DNA from: GCA-002733465 sp039969155
GTDB taxonomy: Bacteria > Pseudomonadota > Gammaproteobacteria > Enterobacterales > Kangiellaceae
Assembly (NCBI GenBank): GCA_039969155.1
Contig: JBDVOJ010000107.1
Coordinates: forward strand, 38,942 to 102,941
Length of the DNA: 64,000 bases
Direction of reading: 5' to 3'
The notes below the pieces were generated by a model that was not told where the DNA came from, ran no database searches, and saw only the letters and a program-made list of their open reading frames with translations. Position numbers and translations under genes: made by a program. Shown one piece after another: positions 43,741-53,762 of this stretch; positions within the stretch are counted from its first letter, which is position 1; every line of letters begins with the position of its first letter.

Positions 43741-45696
43741 ATGATAATGATTGTTAGAACATCGATTATTTCTGGCCTTCTAGCGATTTGCGCAATGGGA
43801 TATCCGCTTAAGCTTTTAGCTAGCACACAGCCAAATCAAGTTTCCATCGAAGATATGGGGTTACATACAGTTAAACTCGGAGAGAAATTCAGTTTCACCC
43901 CCAAACTGACAGGAAACCCTCACCTTTGCCGCAAAGACCTAGGGCATGATGATGTTCAGGTCGACCCTCAGACAGGAAAAATTAGCTGGGACACCGGTCT
44001 TCTGAGGTTTGGTCGAGGATTCCATATTCGCATTCGTTGCAGCAACTACCACTCTTGGGCCTTTGCCTCTATGGTTGTTCATGTAGAAAATAATGGCAAA
44101 AGCCAACTTAAAGTGTTGGGCAAAAACGGTGTATCAAAATACATAGCTGAAGCGAGTGAAGACCTATCAAGTGGTGATACTCTAGTGATTCCCGATGGGG
44201 TTTACCCAGTTTCTGTTTCGGCGGATGGTAGTTACGAAAATGCGTTGAAAATGAACACACCCACATTTGGCACCAAATCTCAATATACCACGCTTATCGC
44301 GAGAACTCCGGGTAAAGCGGTTATTTCAGGCGCCAAATCTGGCAAGATCGGAAAACAAAAAAATGCAATACAACTCAGTAAATCCAAGTATATAGCGATT
44401 GTCGGTCTTGTTCTGCAAGATGTTCAGCGAGAATCATTTACCACCACAGGTCCAGGCCATAAGCTGTTGATAAATTTTGTTGGAACAAAAGGTGCCGGCA
44501 CTTGGGGATTTCCTTGTAACAACTTTCAGCAAGCCAAAAAAGGGCAGTGTTCTAATGCAGGCATGCGTGTCAATGGTGGAAGTCCGCTTATTCAAGCGAG
44601 CTACAATTGGGGGCATAACCGTTATGGCATAATGACTAGAAATACTGATGGTTCCGTGACTAGGCGCTCTTATGTCAGGCTAGATGAACATAAAGGGGAT
44701 CAGCCTTATGGCGGATTCAGTGACTATTGTACCAAAGCACATCTAAATCAAGACAATACAGTATTCGATTCCCTGGCAGTTGCTGCCCCACATTATAAGA
44801 ACTATGCAGGATTAGCGGCCTTTCCTGCGACTGGTTGTAATAAGACTCCTTCTGAAGCCAAAGTAGAGGGATTATTGTCAGTCAATAATAAGCTTTCATT
44901 ATCATTAATGGATTCTAAAGCAGGTCCTAATAACATTTGGACCAATATCGTTTCTTATGATTCTCAAGGAACCTGTACACCACAAAAGAATCGCTGCGGT
45001 GCTTGGTTGGTGCAATCTAAAAAAGTCGCAGAGATATCGAATTCTTATTTTGGAAAAGCTCGAGGTTTTGAAGGCGACCCAAACCTAAAGGCTGCGTTTA
45101 GTCGCAAAAACATCGAACTAGCCGATGATGTTGTAATTGATGATGTGGCGGGAATGCCAAATAGAGGCAAAGCGCCTCGCTACTTGCCTGAATTGCAACT
45201 GTATTTTAACGGTAAGTCGGACAGCTTCTGGGGGGAACCTAACTTTTCGACTCCTACCAGTACTAGACGATGGCCAATTGGTGGTGAAGATATTATGGCA
45301 GCAAACATGCGTCAATACTCCAACCCCAATGCTCTTAAGGTAGGCGGGGGCATCATAGCTATCGACGGCAACCGGGGAGCGGTTTCTGAAAAAACTAGCA
45401 TGTCTGAGTATTTTTGGGGCTACAAAGACAAAAATATACCACCGCTAGTAGTGAGAGTTAAGAAGCTAGCTGATGGGAAAATAATTCTATGGGAAAACTT
45501 TGTTGGATCTGAAACTAGAAGTAGGCTTATTGGTTGGCAAGTTAATTGTGCGGATAATGGCACAAAGAACCTCAAAATATTAGCCGATCTCGACAAACAA
45601 ATTTTGAGTTATAGGGACATATCAGAATGCAAATCTTATGCTGTTCAAGCAATATATATCGATGGAATTAGCGGAATAGCCTATATAGAGAAATAG
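43741..45696 (+). CDS. Secreted beta-helix protein without InlB-like repeats
   Basis: A 651-residue exported protein with a signal peptide ending near KLLAS and no lipobox. An Ig/cadherin-like domain (about 35-120, with LCRKDLGHDDVQVDPQTG and FGRGFHIRIRCSN) is followed by a pectate-lyase-like parallel beta-helix (about 140-560). A C-terminal fibronectin-like domain begins near PPLVVRVKKL. NRYGIMTRNTDGSVTRRS and VRLDEHKGDQPYGGFS are invariant or nearly so among its two neighbours. It could be a polysaccharide lyase or binding protein, but I see no known catalytic signature. The ATG at 43741 is preceded by AGGGA; the TTG at 43711 is less likely. Confidence 0.8.
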   Translation: MIMIVRTSIISGLLAICAMGYPLKLLASTQPNQVSIEDMGLHTVKLGEKFSFTPKLTGNPHLCRKDLGHDDVQVDPQTGKISWDTGLLRFGRGFHIRIRCSNYHSWAFASMVVHVENNGKSQLKVLGKNGVSKYIAEASEDLSSGDTLVIPDGVYPVSVSADGSYENALKMNTPTFGTKSQYTTLIARTPGKAVISGAKSGKIGKQKNAIQLSKSKYIAIVGLVLQDVQRESFTTTGPGHKLLINFVGTKGAGTWGFPCNNFQQAKKGQCSNAGMRVNGGSPLIQASYNWGHNRYGIMTRNTDGSVTRRSYVRLDEHKGDQPYGGFSDYCTKAHLNQDNTVFDSLAVAAPHYKNYAGLAAFPATGCNKTPSEAKVEGLLSVNNKLSLSLMDSKAGPNNIWTNIVSYDSQGTCTPQKNRCGAWLVQSKKVAEISNSYFGKARGFEGDPNLKAAFSRKNIELADDVVIDDVAGMPNRGKAPRYLPELQLYFNGKSDSFWGEPNFSTPTSTRRWPIGGEDIMAANMRQYSNPNALKVGGGIIAIDGNRGAVSEKTSMSEYFWGYKDKNIPPLVVRVKKLADGKIILWENFVGSETRSRLIGWQVNCADNGTKNLKILADLDKQILSYRDISECKSYAVQAIYIDGISGIAYIEK

Positions 45697-46009
45697 ACTA
45701 AAAGAACATGTTTTCTATTCGAATAGCAATATTATTTATCTCACAAAGTGATACAGTTCATCGCTACACCCCATGGAATACGGGCTCTCGACTAACAAAA
45801 TAGTGCGACGCTGATCACAGAAACACTTAGTTAATTGTCATTTAGCCTCAAAAGTGGGAATTGCGCACACATACTCCCTTTAGTTATTCCTAGACTAACC
45901 GATAGAGGTATCAAGCGAACAGTGTTTTTAAGTCGTCATTTGTTCAGCCATATTTCAAGTTTATCCAGTCATCAGATTTAAAACGGTCGCAAAATTTTAT
46001 AGGTGTTCC
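45697..46009. other. Intergenic region between beta-helix genes 1 and 2
   Basis: 313 bases with no gene seen. A 12-base perfect palindrome CTATTCGAATAG lies at 45715-45726, and a 10-of-12 match to it lies at 43659-43670 upstream of the first beta-helix gene. I found no clear promoter or terminator. Confidence 0.4.
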
Positions 46010-48979
46010 ATGAAATTCCAATCTTTAACTACATTAAATGTTCAATACAAGTCTGCGTTAGCAGGACTTGCATTATTGTTAACCGCTGCTTGTGGCGGCG
46101 GGGAGGAAACTCCCAAGGAAAAGCCTGATGGACCAGTAAAATTTAAATTAAGCGTTGTTGTCGAGGGGAGCGGAAACGTCACTTCTTCGCCAAGTGGTAT
46201 CGATTGTACAGGTAATTGTAGCGAAGATTTCCAAGATGGAAGTCAAGTTGCACTAACAGCTACTGCAGCAAACGGCTTTCAATTCGTTCGCTGGACTGGT
46301 GGTTGTACTGGCTCTGGCGCATGTAATGTGAATTTAGTGTCAGATACACAAGTAACAGCAGTATTTGAGCAAGAGGCGACACAATTCTTCGATTTAACCG
46401 TATCAGTGACAGGTTCGGGAGTAGTAACCTCATCTCCAGCAGGTATAAATTGCGGTTCAGACTGTAGCGAGAATTTAGAAGATGGTAGCCAAATATCACT
46501 TTCGGCCACAGCAGATTCAGGCTTTGAATTTGTTGGTTGGGGTGGAAGTTGTACAGGGTCGACTAGCTGTAACGTTGTGATGTCACAAAGCAAATCAGTT
46601 TCCGCTGAGTTTAGAGCAGTTGACGCGCAAACAAATACTCTAACTGTCAGCTTACTTGGCTCTGGCTCAGTATCATCAAGTCCAGCAGGAATTAACTGTG
46701 GTTCTGATTGTTCAGAGCAATATGATAACGGCACATCAGTCAACCTAACTGCCACTCCGGAGGCAGGATTTGAGTTTACAGGATGGCAGGGAGCCTGTAC
46801 GGGTACGGCGAGTTGTTCTGTAACAATGGATGATGACAAATCGGTGACGGCTACCTTTACCGAAATCAACGCGCCAAACCATGTACTATCAGTGACTGTC
46901 AATGGTAATGGAACTGTAACATCTAGCCCAGTTGGTATTAATTGTGGTTCTGACTGTTCTGAGTCTTTATCAGAAAATACACAAGTGAGTTTATTTGCCA
47001 CTGCAGACCCAGGATTTAAACTGGAGTCATGGAGTGGGGCATGTAGTGGAACTTCAGGCTGTAGCGTGACTATGAGCCAAGCTCAAACTGTAACGGCCAC
47101 CTTTGTTGAAAGTAACCCAAGCGGAAACCTAGCCATCGCAGACATGGGGGTTCACGAAGTTGACCATGGGGATACGTTTACTTTTCAGCCTCAAATTACT
47201 GGTGATGTTGACATTTGTCGTAAAGATCTTGGACACGACGATGTAAGAGTGGATTCCGAAACAGGTGCAATTACTTGGGATACCTCAGGGCTAAATTTTG
47301 GCCGCGGATTTTATATTCGAATTAAGTGTAGTAATTATAGTGAGTCGGTCTATGCCGCTATGGTGGTCCATGTAGATAAGTCCGGTACAAGTCGTCTTAG
47401 AATAGCTGGAGAAGGCGGAGTATCGCAGTATGTCGGTACTGCAGGTCGAAATATGACTGGTGGTGATACCATCGTTTTCCCAGATGGTAATTATCCAGTG
47501 TCCGTATCTAGAGACGAATCATTCGAAAATGCGTTTAAAGGGACAGCACCAACAAGTGGCTCCGCAGACCAATTCAGCACTATTATTTCAAGAAATCCAG
47601 GTGGAGTAGTGATTAATGGCGAAGCGCAAAACGGCATTGGTAAGCAGAAGAATGCTTTCCAGTTAAGCACTAATAGCTATGTTGCAATTGTTGGATTTGT
47701 TATTAAAAACGTGATGCGAGAATCTTTGACTAACTTTGAGGGTTCTTCAAATACTAATTTATTGATCGATTTTGTTGGTGCAGCAGGTGCAGGCACCAAT
47801 GGTCAGGCTTGTTCTAACTTTAGCGAGGCCGGAAGCGGCTGGTGTTCAAAAGCAGGTATGAGAATAAACACAGGAAACCCTGTATTCCAGAATGCCTACG
47901 ATTGGGGGCAGAACAGGTACGGAATTATGACTCGAAGTACTGACGGTTCTATTACTAGGCGCTCTTTTGTTCGCTTAGATGAGCACCGTGGAGACCAACC
48001 TTATGGAGGCTTTAGTAACTATTGTGACACTTTACATTTAAGCCAAGATAATACTGTGTTTGATTCGCTTGCAATTGCAGCGCCACATTACAAGAACTAT
48101 GCTGGGTTAGAAGCCTATCCTGCAACCGGTTGTGAGAACACCTCTGCGACGTTAAAAACTGTTGGGTTGTTGGCTGTTAATAATAAACTATCATTATCGC
48201 TCATGGATCAGAAGGCAGGGCCAACTCATGTGTGGGATAAGATTGTATCTTTCGACAGTGAAGGGACTTGTACGCCTCAGACTGACCGCTGCGGCCTATG
48301 GCTACTGCAAGCTGATAAGTCAATTGATGTGACAAATTCATTCTTCGGTAAAGCTCGAGGATTTGAAGGTGGGACTAGCCGTGGCCAAGCATTTGGAAAC
48401 AATGTCAATTTCACATCAACTGCATTTGATGATGTTCACGGGGTTAATGATGCAGGTACAAAACCAGAGTATTTACCGCAATCTCAACTTTACTATCAAG
48501 GGCGATATGACACTTTCCATGGTGATGAGGGCTACGATTCACCAACTACTGCAAGACGTTGGCCAATTGCCGGTGAAGATATCATTGCCGCAAACATGCG
48601 CTCTTACAGAAATCCGACTGCATTAAGAGTGGGCGGGGGAACCGTTGATATTAATGGTGACCGAGGTGCCGCTGCTGAAGGTGAAAGCATGTCGGAGTAT
48701 TTCTGGGGCTATATAAACGATAAGGTGCCACCGCTCGTGGTTCGAGTCAAAGGCAAAGGTGCGGTTAATCGCGTCGCTTGGGAGCATTTGTCTGGTAGTC
48801 GTAGAGCTGCAGTTACTGGCTGGAAAATCGTTTGTGTTGCAACAGGTAGTAGTCAGATCGCAAGTCTACCAGTCGATCAACTAAGCTATAACGACGACTC
48901 AGGTTGTACTTCTTACGGGGTGAAAGCCGTTTACGGCAGTGGTGATAGCGGTATCGCTTATACCGAAAGCCCTGAATAA
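46010..48979 (+). CDS. Probable lipoprotein: four InlB-like repeats plus beta-helix module
   Basis: A 989-residue protein. The signal peptide ends at LTAACGGG, a probable lipobox. Four repeats of about 78 residues (about 44-368) each follow the pattern GSGxVTSSPxGIxC, GFxFxxWxGxCxG, CxVxM, VTAxF, with four cysteines per repeat. The rest repeats the Ig-like, beta-helix and fibronectin-like layout of the neighbouring gene, including NRYGIMTRSTDGSITRRS. The AGGTG ribosome site supports the ATG. The product is probably displayed on the outer membrane, with the repeats as stalk or binding modules. Activity is unknown. Confidence 0.85.
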   Translation: MKFQSLTTLNVQYKSALAGLALLLTAACGGGEETPKEKPDGPVKFKLSVVVEGSGNVTSSPSGIDCTGNCSEDFQDGSQVALTATAANGFQFVRWTGGCTGSGACNVNLVSDTQVTAVFEQEATQFFDLTVSVTGSGVVTSSPAGINCGSDCSENLEDGSQISLSATADSGFEFVGWGGSCTGSTSCNVVMSQSKSVSAEFRAVDAQTNTLTVSLLGSGSVSSSPAGINCGSDCSEQYDNGTSVNLTATPEAGFEFTGWQGACTGTASCSVTMDDDKSVTATFTEINAPNHVLSVTVNGNGTVTSSPVGINCGSDCSESLSENTQVSLFATADPGFKLESWSGACSGTSGCSVTMSQAQTVTATFVESNPSGNLAIADMGVHEVDHGDTFTFQPQITGDVDICRKDLGHDDVRVDSETGAITWDTSGLNFGRGFYIRIKCSNYSESVYAAMVVHVDKSGTSRLRIAGEGGVSQYVGTAGRNMTGGDTIVFPDGNYPVSVSRDESFENAFKGTAPTSGSADQFSTIISRNPGGVVINGEAQNGIGKQKNAFQLSTNSYVAIVGFVIKNVMRESLTNFEGSSNTNLLIDFVGAAGAGTNGQACSNFSEAGSGWCSKAGMRINTGNPVFQNAYDWGQNRYGIMTRSTDGSITRRSFVRLDEHRGDQPYGGFSNYCDTLHLSQDNTVFDSLAIAAPHYKNYAGLEAYPATGCENTSATLKTVGLLAVNNKLSLSLMDQKAGPTHVWDKIVSFDSEGTCTPQTDRCGLWLLQADKSIDVTNSFFGKARGFEGGTSRGQAFGNNVNFTSTAFDDVHGVNDAGTKPEYLPQSQLYYQGRYDTFHGDEGYDSPTTARRWPIAGEDIIAANMRSYRNPTALRVGGGTVDINGDRGAAAEGESMSEYFWGYINDKVPPLVVRVKGKGAVNRVAWEHLSGSRRAAVTGWKIVCVATGSSQIASLPVDQLSYNDDSGCTSYGVKAVYGSGDSGIAYTESPE
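46139..47113 (+). repeat. Four tandem InlB-like protein repeats (coding)
   Basis: Four consecutive units of roughly 235-245 bases encode the cysteine-bearing repeats. DNA similarity between units is modest (recurring CCAGCAGGTATTAATTG-like stretches), so they are old duplications under protein-level selection rather than recent copies. Confidence 0.8.
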
Positions 48980-49006
48980 AACAGTGCTATAAATAGCCAA
49001 CATGAC

Positions 49007-49035
49007 AAGGCAAGCCTATTAGGCTTGCCTTTTTA
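49007..49035 (+). terminator. Intrinsic terminator after beta-helix gene 2
   Basis: A 10-bp stem AAGGCAAGCC / GGCTTGCCTT with a 5-base loop runs into a T-tract, 28 bases after the stop codon. Confidence 0.9.
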
Positions 49036-49184
49036 ATTTGTGCAGCCACTTGGCGTCACAAGATCCCAGCTTATCTAAAACATCTCGCAAGCAAGGTAAC
49101 TTTTCTAGCCACTCTTCACTCTAATTGTTTATACTCTATCCTTCATGGATTTTAAATTCGTCGTGGTAATTCGCTAGGAACGCT

Positions 49185-51683
49185 ATGTTTAATAAGCTCG
49201 TATCTAAATCTACTGATCATAAGCCATCATTATTAAGTATATTCCCAATTCTGTTTTGTCTCGCATGCGGAGGAGGAGGAAGCAGTAGTAAACCTTCTGA
49301 AGGCGGAAGTGGAGGAAACGGTGGTACAGGCGGAGGAGGCACCTCTCAATTTACGCTAACAGTGGCGCTTTCCGGTTCAGGGAGTGTTTCATCTACCCCC
49401 GCAGGAATTAGTTGCGGAAATGATTGTACTAATGATTACGACGATGGTACTTCAGTTACATTAACAGCTACTGCAGAAACAGGCTTTGATTTTACCGGTT
49501 GGACTGGAGCGTGTAGTGGTGTTTCCAGTTGTGTCGTTACAATGAATAGTGATCAATCGGTAACGGCTACTTTTTCTCAACAAACTAGCGAATCATACAG
49601 TTTAACCGTAGCCTCTAACACAGGCGGGACCGTAACTTCTTCACCTAATGGCATTTCTTGTGGCAGTGAATGTTCAGCGACGATTGATGGAAATACCCCA
49701 GTGCATTTGTTTGCCAACCCACAACCTGGTTTCAAGCTAGAGGCATGGAGCGGAGAGTGCTCTGGAGATGGTGCTTGTAGTTTTTCAATGAACGGTGATA
49801 AAACGGTGACGGCTAGCTTTGTGGAGCAAACCCTCAAAATTTCCGATATGGGTTATCACGAAGTATCCCATGGCGATACTTTCGATTTCTTACCCCAGAT
49901 TACCGGCACACCCACAATTTGTCGTAAAGACTTGGGCCATGACGATGTAAAAGTCGACTCTGAAACCGGCAGGATCACTTGGAATACTTCGGGACTTAAT
50001 TTTGGACGAGGTTTTCATATCCGGATTAAATGTAGTAATTATGATGAATCAGCGTACGCTTCATTAGTGATCCACGTTGATAAAAGTGGCACAAGCCGTT
50101 TAAGAGTAGCGGGCGAAAATGGAGTATCTCCATATATTGGTGTTGCGGGTCAAGCGATGACAGGAGGAGATACCATTGTTTTCCCCGACGGTAATTACCC
50201 AGTGTCCGTGAGCCGCAATGAATCATACGAGAATGCTTATAAAGGAACCGCACCAAGTGATGGTTCAGCTGATCAATACTCAACGATAATTTCTCAATCT
50301 CCTGGTGGTGCGGTAATTAATGGTGAAGCTCACGGAGCAATTCCAAAACAAAAGAACGCCTTTCAGTTGAGCGCAAACCGCTATGTCGCCATTGTTGGAT
50401 TTGTTGTCAAAAATGTTTTAAGAGAATCTTTAACAAATTTTGAAGGGGCAACCAACCAGAACCTTATTATTGATTTTGTTGGTGCCAAAGGTGCAGGTAC
50501 TAATGGTGAACCTTGCTCCAATTTTAGTGAAGCAGATAGTGGATGGTGTTCTAATGCGGGTATGCGAATCAATGGCGGAAATCCGCTATTTCAAAATAGT
50601 TACGATTGGGGACATAATCGATATGGGATCATGACTCGAAGCACTAATGGCTCCATTACTAGAAGATCGTTTGTTCGCTTGGATGAACATAAAGGAGACC
50701 AACCTTACGGTGGGTTTAGTAACTATTGCGATACATTGCATCTAAGCCAAGACAACACGGTCTTTGATTCTTTGGCAATAGCTGCCCCACATTATAAAAA
50801 TTATGCAGGCTTAGAAGCTTATCCGGCGACTGGGTGTGAAAACGATCCGGCGACTTTAGAATCAAATGGGACCTTGTCAGTCAACAATAAGCTCTCTTTG
50901 AGTTTAATGGATGCTCAAGCTGGCCCAACGCATCCATGGAAAAATATTGTATCTTACGATACTGAAGGGACTTGTACGCCACAAACTGACCGATGTGGTT
51001 TATGGTTATTACAATCGGATAAAGCCGTTGATGTTTCTGATTCGTTCTTTGGTTTGGCTAGAGGATTTGAGGGAGGAACCAGTCGTGGACAAGCGTTTGG
51101 TTCTAACGTTAGTTTCACCTCAACGGTATTTGATGATGTTTTTGGTGTTAATGATGCCGGAACAAGGCCTGAATATCTTCCGGTTAGTCAGCTCTATTTT
51201 AATGGACGTTCAGATACTTTTCATGGAGATACTGATTTTAATACTCTAACCACAGCGCGTCGTTGGCCAATTCCTGGTGAAGATATCATCGCAAAAAATA
51301 TGCGCGCTTATCGAAACACTGGCGCATTCAGAGTAGGTGGTGGAACCGTCGATATCGATGGTAATCGTGGTGCTGCTGCCGAAGGTGAATCAATGTCTGA
51401 ATATTTTTGGGGATACATTAACGATCGCATTCCACCGCTAGTGGTTAGAGTTAAAAACATGGGCAGTAATAAACGTATTGCATGGGAACATCATTCCGGT
51501 AGTAGAAGAGACGCTGTCACCGGTTGGAAAGTTGTATGTACTGCAACTGGTAATAATGTATTAGCCACGCTCGCTGAAGACGTGCTTGTTTATTTAGATG
51601 ACAGTAGTTGTAATAGTTATGCCGTTTTAGCTAGTTATGCAAACGGGGATAGTGGGATAGCTTATTCCGAAACAGCGGAATAG
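49185..51683 (+). CDS. Probable lipoprotein: two InlB-like repeats plus beta-helix module
   Basis: An 832-residue protein. The signal region ends FCLACGGGGSSS (likely lipoprotein, although the lipobox is atypical), followed by a Gly/Ser-rich linker of about 25 residues and two InlB-like repeats (about 56-215). The same Ig-like, beta-helix and fibronectin-like module follows. Over that module it is very close to the protein at 46010-48979 at amino-acid level, while codons differ widely, so the duplication is not recent. AGGAAC precedes the ATG. The terminator upstream gives it its own transcript. Confidence 0.85.
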   Translation: MFNKLVSKSTDHKPSLLSIFPILFCLACGGGGSSSKPSEGGSGGNGGTGGGGTSQFTLTVALSGSGSVSSTPAGISCGNDCTNDYDDGTSVTLTATAETGFDFTGWTGACSGVSSCVVTMNSDQSVTATFSQQTSESYSLTVASNTGGTVTSSPNGISCGSECSATIDGNTPVHLFANPQPGFKLEAWSGECSGDGACSFSMNGDKTVTASFVEQTLKISDMGYHEVSHGDTFDFLPQITGTPTICRKDLGHDDVKVDSETGRITWNTSGLNFGRGFHIRIKCSNYDESAYASLVIHVDKSGTSRLRVAGENGVSPYIGVAGQAMTGGDTIVFPDGNYPVSVSRNESYENAYKGTAPSDGSADQYSTIISQSPGGAVINGEAHGAIPKQKNAFQLSANRYVAIVGFVVKNVLRESLTNFEGATNQNLIIDFVGAKGAGTNGEPCSNFSEADSGWCSNAGMRINGGNPLFQNSYDWGHNRYGIMTRSTNGSITRRSFVRLDEHKGDQPYGGFSNYCDTLHLSQDNTVFDSLAIAAPHYKNYAGLEAYPATGCENDPATLESNGTLSVNNKLSLSLMDAQAGPTHPWKNIVSYDTEGTCTPQTDRCGLWLLQSDKAVDVSDSFFGLARGFEGGTSRGQAFGSNVSFTSTVFDDVFGVNDAGTRPEYLPVSQLYFNGRSDTFHGDTDFNTLTTARRWPIPGEDIIAKNMRAYRNTGAFRVGGGTVDIDGNRGAAAEGESMSEYFWGYINDRIPPLVVRVKNMGSNKRIAWEHHSGSRRDAVTGWKVVCTATGNNVLATLAEDVLVYLDDSSCNSYAVLASYANGDSGIAYSETAE
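49351..49830 (+). repeat. Two tandem InlB-like protein repeats (coding)
   Basis: Two units of about 240 bases encode the cysteine-bearing repeats of the third beta-helix protein. The first keeps the GFDFTGWTGACSG core and the second has GFKLEAWSGECSG, closest to the fourth repeat of the neighbouring gene. Confidence 0.75.
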
Positions 51684-51860
51684 AGGATTAAATGATTTTT
51701 AGTTTGTTCTTAAAGAGTAGAACATGCTAATTACAAAATTTTATCTGGAATAAGGTTTTACAAAATTAGGTTTTCTAAGCAATGTCTGATTTGAGGGGCT
51801 GAATAAACCTAGCTCCCCATAATTCTCATTGGTCAAAAAGGCTACCATTTAAAATCGCCC

Positions 51861-53723
51861 CTAATCAATATACTCCCGATGCCATAATTCTAGCACCAGC
51901 AATTGCCAAAGCACTCGATGGTTATCACGTTCTTCCGCTTTATGCTCTTTTAATAGCTTCCTGATTTCTGTCGGATCAAAATAGCCACGAGAGTGAGCTA
52001 AGTCACTATCAATGATTCCGCTAACATATTCGTACAAGTCACCCTTAAACATGATTGATAGCGGGGTAGGGAAGCCTTGTTTTTTTCGATAAAGTATTTC
52101 GTTAGGTAAAAAATCTTCCATGGCTTTTTTTAGAATATATTTGTTTTCATAACTTTTAAATCGATATTTGCTCGGCATATTAGCTGCAAATTCTAGGAAT
52201 CGATGATCCAAGAAAGGGACACGCAATTCTAATGAAGCTGCCATACTCATCCTATCCGCTTTGATTAGTAAGTCATCAACCAACCAAGTTTTAACATCCA
52301 AATATTGCAAACGAGTTTGCAGGTCATCACCATGAGTATATTGATAATAAGGTGCAAGGTTTTTGGTGTTAGAATGCTTTTTGGCAACCTTCATAAAATC
52401 TTTCGAGTAGAGTTTTTCTTTCTGTGAGTTTTCATAAAATGAAACGCCCGAATAACTTTGCTCGATATCAACTTCACTTAGGTCTGCATACTTAGCCCAT
52501 TTTTCACCAAGCATTCTTAAAATAGGGTTAAGGATTGGATTGCGAATAAATTTTGGGATCTTCTTATATTGCTCGACCACATGCATGTACTTGTAAATCG
52601 GATAGCCACCAAATACTTCATCAGCACCTTCGCCTGATAGTACTACGGTGACTTTTTCTTTGGTCTTTTTGGCTAAATAATAAAGTGATATGGCGGCGGC
52701 TTCTGTCACTGGTTCATCCATGTGCCGAATATAGTCAGGTAGAAAATTTCTAAAGTCATCCGCGCTCATAAAGTATTCGGTATGATCGGTCTCAAATTGC
52801 TCGGCTACTTGTCGGGCGTATTTAGTTTCATTAAAGTCTGAACCATAGTCCCATGCAACTGAGAAGGTCTTAATGTCTTTCACACCAAGTTTTTTCATCA
52901 TAGCGACGACTGCTGATGAGTCGATCCCGCCACTTAGAAAAACACCTAATGGAACATCACTTCGCAATTGAATATTGACAGCATCTTCAAATAATTTTTT
53001 TGTCTCTTCAATATAAAACGCCTCACCTTTATCTTGGGTTTTATCAAACTGCATATCCCAATATTTAGTCATCGAGAGTTCGCCATTTTTAATGGTGATT
53101 ACGTGGCCAGGCGCTAGCTTCTTGATACCTTTAAATAGCGTTTCATCAGTGGGGCAATAGCCGACGCTCATATAGCTGTCGATCAGTTTTTTATTGACGG
53201 CCTTTTCGACTTCAGGTATTTCTAATAACGTTTTTATTTCTGAGCCGAAGGCAATGCCTTGATCTGTTTCTACGTAGAATAGAGGTTTAATTCCGAGGCG
53301 GTCTCTTGCAAGTAAGAACTCACCATTTTTCCTATCCCAAATAGAAAAGGCAAACATACCGTTGAGCTCTGATAAAAAGTCGATACCTTTTTGTCGGTAA
53401 AGCTCAAGAATAACTTCTGTGTCGGAAGTTGTTTTGAATGTCACTCCAGACTTTTCTAGTTGTTCTTTGAGCTCGACATAGTTGTATACTTCACCGTTGT
53501 AACAAATTGTGGTATCAGCATGCGAGCTGGTCATAGGTTGGTTAGAACGTTCATTGGTATCGATAATGGTGAGCCGACGATGTCCAAGCCCGATTTCCTT
53601 ATCGAAGAAATAGCCAAATCCGTCAGGCCCGCGATAAGGGATTTTTTCACTCATTCCATGAAGCAGAGCTTCGGTGACTTCTTGCCCTGTTTTGTAGTTA
53701 TAGATTCCTACGATTCCACACAT
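51861..53723 (-). CDS. asnB: Asparagine synthase-type glutamine amidotransferase
   Basis: A 620-residue two-domain enzyme: N-terminal class II glutamine amidotransferase with the catalytic Cys2 (MCGIVGIYNY), RGPDGFGYF and GHRRLTIID, then a synthetase domain with the PP-loop FLSGGIDSSAV and LSGEGADEVFGGYPIY. It makes asparagine or amidates an acidic sugar. The EPS-side location beside a glycosyltransferase suggests the latter. Related amidotransferases occur in XrtA-type EPS loci. It converges on the third beta-helix gene and is downstream of a glycosyltransferase gene on the same strand. Confidence 0.92.
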   Translation of the reverse strand: MCGIVGIYNYKTGQEVTEALLHGMSEKIPYRGPDGFGYFFDKEIGLGHRRLTIIDTNERSNQPMTSSHADTTICYNGEVYNYVELKEQLEKSGVTFKTTSDTEVILELYRQKGIDFLSELNGMFAFSIWDRKNGEFLLARDRLGIKPLFYVETDQGIAFGSEIKTLLEIPEVEKAVNKKLIDSYMSVGYCPTDETLFKGIKKLAPGHVITIKNGELSMTKYWDMQFDKTQDKGEAFYIEETKKLFEDAVNIQLRSDVPLGVFLSGGIDSSAVVAMMKKLGVKDIKTFSVAWDYGSDFNETKYARQVAEQFETDHTEYFMSADDFRNFLPDYIRHMDEPVTEAAAISLYYLAKKTKEKVTVVLSGEGADEVFGGYPIYKYMHVVEQYKKIPKFIRNPILNPILRMLGEKWAKYADLSEVDIEQSYSGVSFYENSQKEKLYSKDFMKVAKKHSNTKNLAPYYQYTHGDDLQTRLQYLDVKTWLVDDLLIKADRMSMAASLELRVPFLDHRFLEFAANMPSKYRFKSYENKYILKKAMEDFLPNEILYRKKQGFPTPLSIMFKGDLYEYVSGIIDSDLAHSRGYFDPTEIRKLLKEHKAEERDNHRVLWQLLVLELWHREYID

Positions 53724-53762
53724 TCTTTGCTATTCCAAATTTTTTTAATTTTATGACTAAGA

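Noticed and set aside
45715..45726. Palindrome CTATTCGAATAG shared in part with the region upstream of beta-helix gene 1
   Set aside because: A 12-base palindrome and a 10-of-12 second match are weak evidence, and no counterpart is seen upstream of the third paralogue.
46279..47001. 240-codon open frame antisense to the InlB-like repeats
   Set aside because: It mirrors the repeat periodicity of the sense gene, has no ribosome site and no family resemblance, and the sense frame is clearly a lipoprotein.
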